From positions 1 to 29,956 of the forward strand of contig CAYHGX010000017.1 of the NCBI GenBank assembly GCA_964356355.1: a DNA stretch of 29,956 nucleotides, in the 5' to 3' direction. Position numbers and translations under genes: made by a program. Source of the DNA: CAYHGX01 sp964356355 (GTDB taxonomy: Bacteria; Patescibacteriota; Gracilibacteria; UBA1369; LOWO2-01-FULL-3). Within the stretch, counting starts at the first letter, position 1. Each line of letters begins with the position of its first letter. Of the stretch, positions 20,237 through 27,319 are shown in pieces. The notes beneath the pieces are model-generated. The model searched no databases, was not told the origin of the DNA, and saw only the letters and a program-made list of their open reading frames with translations.

Positions 20237-23200
20237 ATGTCACCGTCATGGGCTGCTCCATTCCCAACAAGCCCTTCACATAACTAGTTCGCCCATCAAC
20301 GCCGCCCTCAATAGTGTCGCCACGCCTATCAACATAGGGCTTACTGAAGTCCAGTATACCTTTTGCCTCTTCCTCAAATCCCTTCTCTTTCAATCTATTA
20401 GTGTAAAATTTTAGATACATTAATTTGCCATAGTTCACCCTGGCTTCAAAAGTGGAAAGGTCTGAGCCATCTGTTCTTGCAAAGTATCTGCCAAAGTTCA
20501 ATATATCTACGGATTCAATTCCAAAGCCGTTATGCAATAAATTATCGGATATACGTTTTAAATTCATGAGCGTATCACAATAGGCAAATCTGGCGTCCAT
20601 ACTGGAAATGTCGGTATTGTATGGCCCGGAAGTTTTTTTGTTTAAATCTAAAATGTCTGCGGCTTCGGCGGTAAAGCCGGCCTCTTTTAAATTGTCCGTT
20701 ATAAGGCTCAATTGATGAAGTTTTTCACCATAAGCCCGCCTGGCCATAAGGCTTGAGATATCGGTCCCATATGGGCCGGATACTGTTTTTTCGAAATTCC
20801 CAAGATCTGCAGCCTGATCCTTGAAACCCAAATCTCTCAATTTGGACGCATACCATACTAAACTAGCAAGGTCTTGACCATAGAGCCATCTAGCATTCAG
20901 AGTGGAGATATCTGTTCCGTATGGGCCGGAGGAGGTTTTGCTAAAGTCTAGGAGGTCTGCGCCTTCGGTGATAAATCCTGCAACTTTTAATCTCTCCGAT
21001 GCACCATGGATATCACGAAGTTTTGCGCCGTAAGCTATTCTTGCCTCAATTCTGGAAATGTCTGTACCGCATGGGCCCGAGGTTGTTTTGCTAAAGTCTA
21101 AAAGGTCTGCGGCCTCGGTGGTAAATCCAACAGACGCTATTCTCCGTGAAAGAACACCTATAAGATCAAGATCTACTCCATGTTTTTTTCTAGCCTTTAG
21201 GCTGGAAATATCTGTTTCGTATGGACTGGCAGTGGTTTTGCTAAAGTCTAAAAGGTCTGCGGCCTCCGTGGTAAATCCATACTCACGCAATCTAGTTGAT
21301 AATTCACCAAGATAAAGCAGGTCCCTAACGTATGCCTCTTTTTCGGCAAGTGCTCTCACTGGTTTTCCATCCGGGGTCTGATTAGCTTCGAAAATGTCCC
21401 TTGCCTCCAAATTTACGCCCATTTTTTTGGCCTCATTAACGAGTTCGACAATTTCCAGAATATTTTTAAAATATTCCTTTCTCTCGGCTTCCGTTGAAAT
21501 AGGCTCCCCATCAACATCGGAAACTTTCACCTTGGGATTAGTGATAATCTCTGCGTACTCATGGAGGCCCAGGTCATCAAGCTTTTTCGCCATGCGTTCT
21601 ACCGAATAATATGGGGCCATTTTTGCGGAAGCCTCCAGGAGCAGAGGGGAATCCTTTGGTGTGTTCACAAAGTGATGCCATGAATTTATGGGGACCAGAC
21701 CCAATAATTCAATGTCAATTTGGCCGTTCTCATCCCTCACTCTATTGGCGATATCGAGATAGCGCATGATTGACTTTCTATACCTTGCCTCTTCTTTATC
21801 CACCTCTGCAATCTTTTTAGGATCTTTGGACTTGACCGCTTTTTCCCTTTGGCCCTCGAAATAATCATAAATACTATCTGACTTGAGGAGAGTATCGGCT
21901 ATGCCATCTATTGTAGTTCCGTCCGTTAAATAGGCTGTAATTTCATCTTTTGCTCGCGAAATTGGAGAGTCTTCCCCCTTGTTATATGCCCGTCCATAGC
22001 CATTTTCTTCGGCATGGACAAGGCTGTTCTTGCGGTGCCTATCTTCATGAACAGTGACGTGCTTCAAAGCTTCATCGCTATCATACTTTTTGGAGACACA
22101 AATCGTACCTTCCAATTCGGGAATTGCCGATCGTGAGGAGGTAAATCCTCCAAGCTTTTCCACTTCAGATAGGCTTAGATTTTCTCCATGAAGAGCCTTA
22201 AAATCCTCAGGATTTTCAACGACAAAGGTAATAGTGCTTTTACTAATCACTACCTTAATTTCCCCTTTCAGCTTGCCCCGTTTAAAGCCAAAGATTATCT
22301 CTGCATATTTTTTGGGATCTTTTTCAATTTCAGGAGCATATTTTTTAACATTAGTTATTCGTTCAATAAGCTCATACAATCGTGAATTCAGTTTTCTTAC
22401 CTGGTCGGGAGACAGCGACTCTTGTGTTTCTTTATTAATAAACTTCTCCTGTAGATCCTTAAACGTAGCACCTGGATTACTCTCTAAATACTCTTCAACA
22501 CCTGCGATAATTTTCTTTAACAACTTTGCCTGATCCCTAATAATTTGCTTGATCGCCTCCACCTCTGCTCTTCTTTGTTCCTGTTTTTCTGGATCTAACT
22601 TTTCGAGTTTTTTAGTGGTTTGGGGCTTTTCATTTGGGCCTACCTCTAGCAAATCCGGACCCTTTAAGCTTCTCATTTTATTAAGCAACACCGACACATC
22701 CATGTCTGGATTGCCGTGAGGAATCAGCGGGGCCTGCTCTTCCTTGAGCCTGCCGGCCAATCTTTTAAAGCGGCTAAAACTTCTTAACGCAAGGGGCCCA
22801 CCTTTTATTTCCAATGATGGCAGTGAGTCTTGATCAACTACGACCTCTAAAGTTTTTTCACCATCGAGACTTCTCAGCTTTAGAACGAGATCCTGGTCAC
22901 TTTTGGTCCTACCTTCAATCTTATAGACTTCTCCCCTTATCACCACTTTCTTGGTCAAACAAAGCACTTTATAGTAATAGTTATTCAACAAGGTAATCCA
23001 GGCCCGATCCGTGGGGTCTACTTTTAATTTTTTAAATTCGGCGTCTGTTGAGGCTATTCCTATTTTACTCAAGGTTTTACTGATTACCGATTCTGGCTCG
23101 GCCATTTCAGCCCTTTTCTCTATCTCTCTGGTTTTTCTCGCTATGCGTTTTTCACCCTCAGCAACGGTTTCGGAATGCATAATTTTTCCGGCAATACGGA

Positions 23201-25652
23201 ATTCAAAGAGCATCTTTAAGTTTGCCAATTTGGTTTCCCATTCTTCGGCCGAGGAGTCTGGATTTAGACCAACGGCTGCGCCGAGAGAATCAGCTTGGGA
23301 CATCATTTCAATCTCTGTAGCGATTTTTGCAGCCTGGTAGCCCACCCACATGCCGGGGCTTTGGGCAAAAGTAACATCTGAGAGTGCGGTGACAGACTCG
23401 GCTGCGCCAGTGGCCCCTCTTCCTGTGACTACTGCCGCCTTGCCAAGGGTGCCGGCGAGAGATGCGGCACCAACATCAATAGCAAGAAACATCAACGTGG
23501 ATTGGGCCCATTCCTTGGCGAAGCCGTCGTAGGCCTCGGAGGCATCTTTGCCCTGTGAAAGCAGCTGCATGGCACCTAATGTGCGCCCCATGCCTCTTAC
23601 ACCAAAACTCATTGCACCAGCTCTGCCCACAGCAATGAGCTTCTTTGCCAGGAACTTTCTGATGCCACCTTTTGCCAGCTGCTTGGCCATTGCCATAGTT
23701 AGTCCGAGCTTTGCCAGCGAGGCCAGGCGCGCCCCTGGCAGCATCATTGCTGTTTCGATAACGACTGAAGCGACTGTATCAAAAAGTTTGATTGCCTGAT
23801 CGGTAGTGAGAATATTTTCATCCCTCATATCATCCATATCAATGGCACTCCGCGCTAAACTCCATCCTCCTCGTGACATAACCTGTTTTTTCCCGATGTA
23901 AAGATAGCGCTCTTTTCTCAACATGATGCGATAAATTTCCTCGATAGATTCTTCTGTTGTTTGGGTAATAATGTCCGACTTAATTTCACCATCGGGATTG
24001 CCGTCTACAGTTAAAGCTCTCATCTGTGCTTTGAGCTGATTTCTTTCAGACTCAATTTCATTATTCAACACTCTTGCGCTGGGGTATTCCCGGTTGTCAT
24101 CTATCTCTTGCTCATCAATTTCTGCCATCCTTTTAGCCATTTCGTCGCGGCGGGCCTCAAGGCTACCAACTGCCTCCCGGCGGTGCTTTACGGCCTCGGC
24201 ACTGGCAAGCGCATGAAGCTCATTTTTCCGCTTCTCGCTAACATCAACCTTGGAAAGATCTTCGCTCAGGGCCCTATCACTGAGTTCACGGGCGAGATCG
24301 GTGGAGCCGCCAATTTCCTTTAATTTTTCAACGAGTTTCAGGGCTATCCGGTCGCGTTCTTCGGTAGTTTCTGCGGCAGCTAGGCAGAAGATCAATGGAT
24401 ATTTATCGAAGCCGCTGGTGCCAATAAGGTAGGGCTCTTTGTGATCAGCGGTGTATCCAATTTTTCTAACGGCATCTGCGAAGGTAGAGCCGGGCTTTTC
24501 GTTGATCATGGCGCGGGCTCTTTCCACATTTTCAAGGGCAGTATCGGCCCAAACGCGTTCATCACGATTCTTGTGTTGGTCTCGGCTGCTTGCGAGCTTT
24601 TGGAGATCGGCCTCCACCTCGTCACAGTGACGAAGAGCGATTTTTTGCAGTAGTACATCTGTTTCCTTTAAGCATTCGGTCCGCTTTTCGTCCCAGGTAT
24701 GATCAAAGGGCCGGCCGACTTTTGAGGCACGATCTTTGTATTCCAGTAATAGCCGGGAGGAATTTATGAGATCACCACTCATCATCGCTTTCTGTGCTGC
24801 AAAAAAGGTAAGTTCCTCCTCTTTTTCACCACTTAGTCTCGCTTCCTGCAAGTCCCTATTGATCTGCAAGCCTCTTACTTTTGCCTGAAGATATACCAAA
24901 AATCTATCTTGGAATTCTTTAGGTAGTTTAAAAAATTCGGGCTTAAAACTTGCCGATTTGGCATCAAACCAGAGGGTGAAATTTTTGTTGTCCTTGAAGG
25001 CCGCGGCAAATTCTGTGGGAACATGCGAATAATGCACCCAGAGGTCTGCGCAAAGATTACGTAAAAACACGTTTCTCTGTACTTGATTTACGGTTTCCAC
25101 CTGGGCTTTATCGTCGCCTTTTGACAGGGTGGCCAGCATGATGCGGGCCTGGTCTAGCCGTTCACCATACTCGGTATCGAAATTTAACTGAGCCTGCTGC
25201 TGATCAAGTGGATCAAGGTATTCGTGGAGCAGCTTTATGGCCTCGGCCTCTTTGCCTGCGGCCTCTAATTTTTCCGCTTTTGCCCTGACGGTGTTGAGCT
25301 TGGTCAATTGTTCTTCATATTCTTCCTTCGGCGTTTTTACAAAATTGCCCTCTTTAGCCTCCAACAAATATCCGTCAATTTTTGCGCGAAATTCCGGCTC
25401 GAATTGCTCCATTTCCTGAGGACCCACCACTTCGCCTAACATCTGCAAAAGGCCCTTCTTGACGGCGTCCTTTTGGGCGTCGGTCAGGTTGGATTTTTCG
25501 AGATCCACCATGAGCTCATCAAGTTTGTTGATGTAAGTGTCCGTAAAGCGATCAATCTGATCAGGGTCGCCTGTAATTTGTCGATCCTCAATATGATCGA
25601 GCTTATCGATTCTGGTTTCCTCGGCCTTAATGCTGTTGTTATACTCAGGCAT
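20214..25652 (-). CDS. Giant helical protein with zincin-like HExxH motif and C-terminal 50-aa repeats
   Basis: An 1812-residue protein of unknown family. Residues 1-600 are charged and helical. About 610-780 are Ala/Gly/Met-rich and hydrophobic (VIETAMMLPGARLASLAKL and more), suggesting membrane association. About 1080-1140 are coiled coil. At 1202-1206 is HEDRH, an HExxH motif, followed 31 residues later by DEITAYL with Glu1237, the arrangement of gluzincin metallopeptidases. From about 1464 come six tandem repeats of about 50 residues with consensus AADLLDFSKTxSGPYGTDISxxxAR, plus degenerate copies on both sides. There is no signal peptide at the N-terminus. It overlaps the preceding 106-aa gene by 8 bp and the adenosyltransferase gene by 23 bp (tail to tail). 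A protease or a large surface/scaffold protein are both possible. Confidence 0.8.
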   Translation of the reverse strand: MPEYNNSIKAEETRIDKLDHIEDRQITGDPDQIDRFTDTYINKLDELMVDLEKSNLTDAQKDAVKKGLLQMLGEVVGPQEMEQFEPEFRAKIDGYLLEAKEGNFVKTPKEEYEEQLTKLNTVRAKAEKLEAAGKEAEAIKLLHEYLDPLDQQQAQLNFDTEYGERLDQARIMLATLSKGDDKAQVETVNQVQRNVFLRNLCADLWVHYSHVPTEFAAAFKDNKNFTLWFDAKSASFKPEFFKLPKEFQDRFLVYLQAKVRGLQINRDLQEARLSGEKEEELTFFAAQKAMMSGDLINSSRLLLEYKDRASKVGRPFDHTWDEKRTECLKETDVLLQKIALRHCDEVEADLQKLASSRDQHKNRDERVWADTALENVERARAMINEKPGSTFADAVRKIGYTADHKEPYLIGTSGFDKYPLIFCLAAAETTEERDRIALKLVEKLKEIGGSTDLARELSDRALSEDLSKVDVSEKRKNELHALASAEAVKHRREAVGSLEARRDEMAKRMAEIDEQEIDDNREYPSARVLNNEIESERNQLKAQMRALTVDGNPDGEIKSDIITQTTEESIEEIYRIMLRKERYLYIGKKQVMSRGGWSLARSAIDMDDMRDENILTTDQAIKLFDTVASVVIETAMMLPGARLASLAKLGLTMAMAKQLAKGGIRKFLAKKLIAVGRAGAMSFGVRGMGRTLGAMQLLSQGKDASEAYDGFAKEWAQSTLMFLAIDVGAASLAGTLGKAAVVTGRGATGAAESVTALSDVTFAQSPGMWVGYQAAKIATEIEMMSQADSLGAAVGLNPDSSAEEWETKLANLKMLFEFRIAGKIMHSETVAEGEKRIARKTREIEKRAEMAEPESVISKTLSKIGIASTDAEFKKLKVDPTDRAWITLLNNYYYKVLCLTKKVVIRGEVYKIEGRTKSDQDLVLKLRSLDGEKTLEVVVDQDSLPSLEIKGGPLALRSFSRFKRLAGRLKEEQAPLIPHGNPDMDVSVLLNKMRSLKGPDLLEVGPNEKPQTTKKLEKLDPEKQEQRRAEVEAIKQIIRDQAKLLKKIIAGVEEYLESNPGATFKDLQEKFINKETQESLSPDQVRKLNSRLYELIERITNVKKYAPEIEKDPKKYAEIIFGFKRGKLKGEIKVVISKSTITFVVENPEDFKALHGENLSLSEVEKLGGFTSSRSAIPELEGTICVSKKYDSDEALKHVTVHEDRHRKNSLVHAEENGYGRAYNKGEDSPISRAKDEITAYLTDGTTIDGIADTLLKSDSIYDYFEGQREKAVKSKDPKKIAEVDKEEARYRKSIMRYLDIANRVRDENGQIDIELLGLVPINSWHHFVNTPKDSPLLLEASAKMAPYYSVERMAKKLDDLGLHEYAEIITNPKVKVSDVDGEPISTEAERKEYFKNILEIVELVNEAKKMGVNLEARDIFEANQTPDGKPVRALAEKEAYVRDLLYLGELSTRLREYGFTTEAADLLDFSKTTASPYETDISSLKARKKHGVDLDLIGVLSRRIASVGFTTEAADLLDFSKTTSGPCGTDISRIEARIAYGAKLRDIHGASERLKVAGFITEGADLLDFSKTSSGPYGTDISTLNARWLYGQDLASLVWYASKLRDLGFKDQAADLGNFEKTVSGPYGTDISSLMARRAYGEKLHQLSLITDNLKEAGFTAEAADILDLNKKTSGPYNTDISSMDARFAYCDTLMNLKRISDNLLHNGFGIESVDILNFGRYFARTDGSDLSTFEARVNYGKLMYLKFYTNRLKEKGFEEEAKGILDFSKPYVDRRGDTIEGGVDGRTSYVKGLLGMEQPMTVTFNPPNTP
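20367..21263 (-). repeat. Six tandem ~150-bp coding repeats in the giant gene
   Basis: Six units, each 50 codons (the last 49), encoding residues 1464-1762. The best conserved core is DLLDFSKT..SGPYGTDIS..AR. The units differ by substitutions only, with no frameshift, so the array is old but length-constrained. Degenerate copies flank it. Confidence 0.85.
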
Positions 25653-25965
25653 TGTCGATGTCAGAAAGTAATTTTTCGGCCGCCAGCTCCTCTGTGCTGC
25701 GGTCCTGCACCTCTTTTTCTTTATTCAACTTGCCTCCGGCCTTGATAAAAACTTGATCAATTTGTGCCACGCCGTCTTTGCCATTTTTCTCAATCTGAAG
25801 ATTAAAACCAGCGCGTAAAAAGGCCTCTTGTGATTCCAGAATTTTCAGAAGTTTTTCTTTCTTTTCTTCCGAGGAATCCTGAAGCGTAGAGAGAAGCGCT
25901 TTCTGGCTTTTAGAATCAAGAAAAAGCGAGCTTTTAATCAATTTTTCGATCCGATCTTTAATCAT
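25645..25965 (-). CDS. Small helical protein coupled to the giant gene
   Basis: A 106-residue charged, helical protein (IEKLIKSSLFLDSKSQKALLSTLQDSSEEKKEKL split in the N-terminal half; LNKEKEVQDRSTEELAAEKLLSDIDNA at the C-terminus). There is no signal peptide or membrane segment and I do not recognise the family. Its stop (25645-25647) lies inside the first codons of the 1812-residue gene (start 25652), an 8-bp overlap that implies translational coupling and a shared function, for example a chaperone, inhibitor or subunit of the large protein. It is transcribed from an extended -10 promoter with a leader of about 22 nt. Confidence 0.75.
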   Translation of the reverse strand: MIKDRIEKLIKSSLFLDSKSQKALLSTLQDSSEEKKEKLLKILESQEAFLRAGFNLQIEKNGKDGVAQIDQVFIKAGGKLNKEKEVQDRSTEELAAEKLLSDIDNA

Positions 25966-25993
25966 GGGCGCAAAACCGTTAATAAATCCCTTA

Positions 25994-26002
25994 ATTATAC
26001 CA
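25994..26002 (-). promoter_or_regulatory. Extended -10 promoter for the 25965/giant operon
   Basis: On the minus strand TGGTATAAT (26002-25994), a TGn-extended -10 box. No clear -35 box is found 16-18 bp upstream, as is common for extended -10 promoters. Confidence 0.6.
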
Positions 26003-26059
26003 AAAAACGGCTTGTTTTGGTAGGGGATTTGGACTTGCGATGGCCTATTTGCGCGAGGA

Positions 26060-26455
26060 CTAAAACACTGAGAGGGCCTGCGCTGGAGTGAGGCGTTTGA
26101 GGTTGGTTTGATCGAAATCTTGATCGTAGCTCACTAGGGTGAGATTTTGCTTTTTGGCGATTACGTAGTGGAGCTTGTCGTCGAAGTCGAGCGAAACATT
26201 GAGGGCATTAGCCTCGTTGATTTCATCAAGGGAGGGACGGTAAAGTGTAAAGAAATTCTGAATGCTGTTTATAAAAGGAGGTAGTAGATGTTGCTTTTCG
26301 CGATGATTTAAATGAATCGTGATTGAATACAAAGCGAAGTCTAAGATATAGGCTTGTTTATTCAGTATTTGAATTTTTTCCAAAAACTTAAGACTGCTTA
26401 AATAGTCATTTTGATTTAATAGCGCTGACAAGAAAATATTTGTATCAATCAACAT
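26060..26455 (-). CDS. PIN-domain toxin (VapC-like)
   Basis: A 131-residue PIN-domain ribonuclease-like protein. The acidic residues of the fold are visible: Asp4 in MLIDTNIF, Asp90/92/93 in SLDFDDKLHYVIA, and Asp111/113/115 in SYDQDFD. PIN toxins of type II systems cleave RNA, often initiator tRNA or rRNA. The ATG at 26455 starts right before the PIN core and overlaps the antitoxin stop by 11 bp; an alternative ATG at 26476 adds seven residues and is less likely. It follows a ribbon-helix-helix-like antitoxin gene and is coexpressed from its palindromic promoter. No other defence gene is near. Confidence 0.88.
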   Translation of the reverse strand: MLIDTNIFLSALLNQNDYLSSLKFLEKIQILNKQAYILDFALYSITIHLNHREKQHLLPPFINSIQNFFTLYRPSLDEINEANALNVSLDFDDKLHYVIAKKQNLTLVSYDQDFDQTNLKRLTPAQALSVF

Positions 26456-26699
26456 AGTTCCAGGCTTCTTTAGCAAGTTTCACAGGATCTTCATCAGAAA
26501 TTTGTCGGTTTTTGTCGTTCTTAAGTTTTGTCCAAAAGTTTTCTTCCTGTGACAGAGATTTTTCAAAAATGTAGGTCTTAATTAATTGAGTGATGGTTTG
26601 GCTTCTTTTGCCTTCAGGTACCACGTTTTTGAACTGTATCCAAATTGCATCTGGAATAGTAATCATTGTGCGGATGTATTTAATTTTAGATTTGGCCAT
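26445..26699 (-). CDS. Antitoxin of the PIN toxin, ribbon-helix-helix-like
   Basis: An 84-residue protein: MAKSKIKYIRTMITIPDAIWIQFKN at the start (a basic strand followed by a helix, as in ribbon-helix-helix DNA-binding domains), then GKRSQTITQLIKTYIFEK and an acidic C-terminus that would wrap the toxin (SDEDPVKLAKEAWNYVD). An ATG at 26723 would add eight residues but lies at or above the predicted transcription start (about 26721), so 26699 is chosen. The gene overlaps the toxin start, typical of type II pairs. A 17-bp inverted repeat immediately upstream is the likely binding site for autoregulation. No database match is claimed. Confidence 0.82.
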   Translation of the reverse strand: MAKSKIKYIRTMITIPDAIWIQFKNVVPEGKRSQTITQLIKTYIFEKSLSQEENFWTKLKNDKNRQISDEDPVKLAKEAWNYVD

Positions 26700-26700
26700 A

Positions 26701-26756
26701 GAATTCAGTATATACTGATGCACTCGCAGTATACACTGAATTCCTGTGGCTTACAA
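26701..26756 (-). promoter_or_regulatory. Toxin-antitoxin promoter with palindromic operator
   Basis: A 17-bp inverted repeat, GAATTCAGTATATACTG (26701-26717) and CAGTATACACTGAATTC (26727-26743), with one mismatch and a 9-nt centre, ends 1 bp before the antitoxin ATG. The minus-strand promoter TTGTAA (26756-26751), 17-bp spacer, TATACT (26733-26728) overlaps one arm. This is classic autoregulation geometry. Confidence 0.75.
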
Positions 26757-26804
26757 GAGCCACGGTAGCAGGTAAAAAAGTTAAATACAGGGTCCGCTTT
26801 GCTC

Positions 26805-26863
26805 CAAGGAGACTCCGCTACGCTGCGTCTCTGCTTGTCGAATTTGTCCTTGGCGGGTAAAAT
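26805..26863 (+). promoter_or_regulatory. Leaderless flavodoxin promoter with upstream hairpin
   Basis: TTGTCG (26835-26840), 17-bp spacer, TAAAAT (26858-26863); the ATG at 26870 lies where transcription should start. An imperfect palindrome, CAAGGAGAC (26805-26813) and GTCTC..CTTG (26827-26837), overlaps the -35 box and could be an operator. The rest of the space between the antitoxin operator and here holds a short hairpin GTGGCT/AGCCAC (26746-26763) and nothing else I can name. Confidence 0.55.
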
Positions 26864-26869
26864 CTCGGC

Positions 26870-27319
26870 ATGTCCAATATTAAAATTATTTATGGAAGCG
26901 TTGGCGGGAATACCGAGGTGGTGTGCATGCGCGTAGCGGAGGTACTTTTGGAGTGCGGCGAGGACGTGGAATTGATTAAGGCCAAGATGGCCGATATGAA
27001 TGATCTTGAGGCGGACCTACTGATTTTGGCTTGTCCAACGTATGGGCATGGAGAGTTGGAGCAGTATTTTCAGGAGTTCTTGGATCAACTGGAAGAGGTG
27101 AATTTGGAGGGACGAAAATGTGCCGTAATTGGCCTGGGCGACACTAAATATGAGATGGATTATCACCTGGAATCTGTTAAAGTGATCAGCGATTTTTTAA
27201 AGAGAAAAAAGGCCGTGATTGTGGGCATGCCGTTGCGCATTTCCAAGTCGCCCTACACCTTCTTAAATGACTACGTGGTGCGCTGGGCCGAGACGTTATC
27301 AAAAAAAATACATGAATAG
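26870..27319 (+). CDS. Flavodoxin
   Basis: A 149-residue FMN-binding flavodoxin, a soluble one/two-electron carrier. Seen: phosphate-binding loop YGSVGGNTEVV (9-19), CPTYGHGELEQYF (isoalloxazine loop), CAVIGLGDTKYEMDYHLESVK (second FMN loop) and a C-terminal VRWAETLSKKI helix, the normal order and length. It precedes the 2-oxoacid oxidoreductase genes with an 8-bp overlap, so it is likely their electron acceptor in place of ferredoxin. No Shine-Dalgarno sequence is seen and the promoter suggests a leaderless mRNA. Confidence 0.92.
   Translation: MSNIKIIYGSVGGNTEVVCMRVAEVLLECGEDVELIKAKMADMNDLEADLLILACPTYGHGELEQYFQEFLDQLEEVNLEGRKCAVIGLGDTKYEMDYHLESVKVISDFLKRKKAVIVGMPLRISKSPYTFLNDYVVRWAETLSKKIHE

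Noticed and set aside
20367..21263. Possible CRISPR-like or satellite array
   Set aside because: The period is 150 bp, in frame, and units vary by coding substitutions, so it is a protein repeat region and not direct repeats with spacers.
25980..26060. Possible tRNA or small RNA between the toxin gene and the 106-aa gene
   Set aside because: No cloverleaf or conserved tRNA bases could be found. The CCAAAA/TTTTGG symmetry lies upstream of a TATAAT promoter and does not need an RNA gene.
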